From the NCBI GenBank assembly GCA_947456005.1, contig CANGRP010000034.1, positions 1 through 13,967 of the forward strand: a stretch of 13,967 nt of DNA, written 5' to 3'. Source of the DNA: Caulobacteraceae bacterium (GTDB taxonomy: Bacteria; Pseudomonadota; Alphaproteobacteria; Caulobacterales; Caulobacteraceae). Position numbers and translations under genes: made by a program. Positions 13,116 through 13,967 of the stretch are shown piece after piece (the first letter of the stretch is position 1; each line of letters begins with the position of its first letter). A model generated the notes under the pieces. The model was given only the letters and a program-made list of their open reading frames with translations, was not told the origin of the DNA and made no database searches.

Positions 13116-13967
13116 ATGACCACTTCACGGGAAATCCGACTGCGCAGCCGCCCGCAGGGCCTGCCCGCCGCCGCCAACTTCGAGGTCGCCACCGTCGAGC
13201 TCGCCGCCCCCGGTCCGGGAGAGGTCCAGGTGCGCAACACCTGGATGACCGTCGATCCCTACATGCGCGGGCGGATGAACGACGTGAAGAGCTATGTCCC
13301 GCCCTTCCAGCTGGGCCGGCCCCTCGAAGGCGGCGCCATCGGCGAGGTGATCGCTTCCAACGATCCGTCCCTGAAGCCCGGCGACCTCGTCCAATCCAAT
13401 TTCGGCTGGCGCGAGGCCTTCAATGCTCCGGCGTCCAGCGTCCAGAAGCTCAACACCCATGGCCTGCCCACCGAGGCCTTCCTGGGCGTCGCCGGCATGC
13501 CCGGCCTGACCGCCTATGCCGGCCTGCTCCGCGTCGCCGCGCTTAAGCCAGGCGATGTGGTCTTCGTCTCCGGCGCAGCCGGGGCCGTGGGCTCCCTCGT
13601 GTGCCAGATCGCCAAGCTGAAGGGCCAAAAGGTCATCGCCTCGGCCGGGGGCGCTGAGAAGGCCAGGTTCCTTAAGGACGAGATCGGGGTCGATGCGGTG
13701 ATCGACTATAAGGCGACCGGCGACGACGCCGCCGCCCTGACCGCCGCCCTGGCTGAGGCGGCGCCCGAGGGGATCGACGTCTACTTCGACAATGTCGGCG
13801 GCGGCCACCTGGAGGCGGCCCTGAACGCCGCCCGCCCCTTCGGCCGCTTCGCCATCTGCGGCATGATCTCGATGTACAACGCAGAGGCGCCCGTCCCCGG
13901 CCCGTCGAACATGGCCCTGATCATCGGCAAGAACCTGCGGCTCGAAGGCTTCATCGTCTCCAACCAC
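13116..13967 (+). CDS. NADP-dependent MDR oxidoreductase (LTB4DH/CurA-like), 3' end cut off
   Basis: The frame is open from ATG 13116 to the window edge: 284 residues of a family that usually has about 335-345. The ATG is preceded by AGGGGGA at a 4-base gap. The N-terminal catalytic part contains MTVDPYMRGRMND, typical of the zinc-free leukotriene B4 dehydrogenase/curcumin reductase branch, and lacks the Cys/His zinc ligands of alcohol dehydrogenases. The Rossmann part has VFVSGAAGAVGSLVCQIAK (near residues 147-165), whose AxxGxxG is the NADP pyrophosphate loop. DVYFDNVGGGHLE and GRFAICGMISMYN follow. By family it reduces double bonds of alpha,beta-unsaturated aldehydes and ketones, often in detoxification of reactive carbonyls. 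The physiological substrate is unknown. It is divergent from an operon that includes a peroxidase, which loosely fits an oxidative-stress theme. Confidence 0.92.
   Translation, partial: MTTSREIRLRSRPQGLPAAANFEVATVELAAPGPGEVQVRNTWMTVDPYMRGRMNDVKSYVPPFQLGRPLEGGAIGEVIASNDPSLKPGDLVQSNFGWREAFNAPASSVQKLNTHGLPTEAFLGVAGMPGLTAYAGLLRVAALKPGDVVFVSGAAGAVGSLVCQIAKLKGQKVIASAGGAEKARFLKDEIGVDAVIDYKATGDDAAALTAALAEAAPEGIDVYFDNVGGGHLEAALNAARPFGRFAICGMISMYNAEAPVPGPSNMALIIGKNLRLEGFIVSNH

Noticed and set aside
13125..13967. Long minus-strand ORF at the right edge
   Set aside because: It is antisense to the MDR oxidoreductase, which has clear family motifs, a ribosome binding site and a Rossmann motif. The minus-strand translation is low-complexity Gly/Asp/Ala-rich.

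Overview
The window is about 14 kb of high-G+C DNA, densely packed with genes. It looks like a chromosomal segment of an alphaproteobacterium, and I would guess Caulobacterales (a Caulobacter, Phenylobacterium or Brevundimonas relative). That guess rests on the GC-rich codon use, the S8 autotransporter with PFWG repeats, the TPR hybrid kinase and the GC-driven antisense shadow ORFs. No marker gene proves the taxon. I see no tRNA, rRNA, CRISPR array, insertion sequence or phage gene. Ten protein genes cover nearly everything and no gap exceeds 120 bases.

Region 1 (1-6508, all + strand) is a surface and signalling block. It starts inside a large secreted subtilisin-like (S8) autotransporter whose start lies left of the window. 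Its visible N-terminal end is a tandem array of the heptapeptide SPFWGEI. Next comes a hybrid histidine kinase with a signal peptide and a periplasmic TPR sensor, then a stand-alone receiver-domain protein, then an NnrU-family membrane protein. The kinase gene is compositionally chimeric. Its TPR sensor is encoded by strongly AT-rich DNA (about 25-28% G+C in the lines I counted), while the catalytic half has the GC-rich composition of the neighbours.

Region 2 (6518-9652) holds dihydroxy-acid dehydratase (ilvD, - strand) and, divergent from it, an MHS-type MFS transporter (+). The two share a 117-base intergenic region.

Region 3 (9659-13001, all - strand) is a probable three-gene operon: a Gfo/Idh/MocA oxidoreductase, a thiol glutathione peroxidase, and a TPR protein with an O-GlcNAc-transferase-like (GT41) domain. 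The peroxidase stop and the glycosyltransferase start overlap in GTGA, so translation is likely coupled. Diverging from this operon is a zinc-free MDR-type NADP-dependent oxidoreductase (+), cut by the right edge.

The best candidates for something undescribed are the SPFWGEI array, whose copies differ only at synonymous positions; the chimeric AT-rich sensor of the kinase beside the protease; and the sugar-oxidoreductase / peroxidase / GT41 operon.
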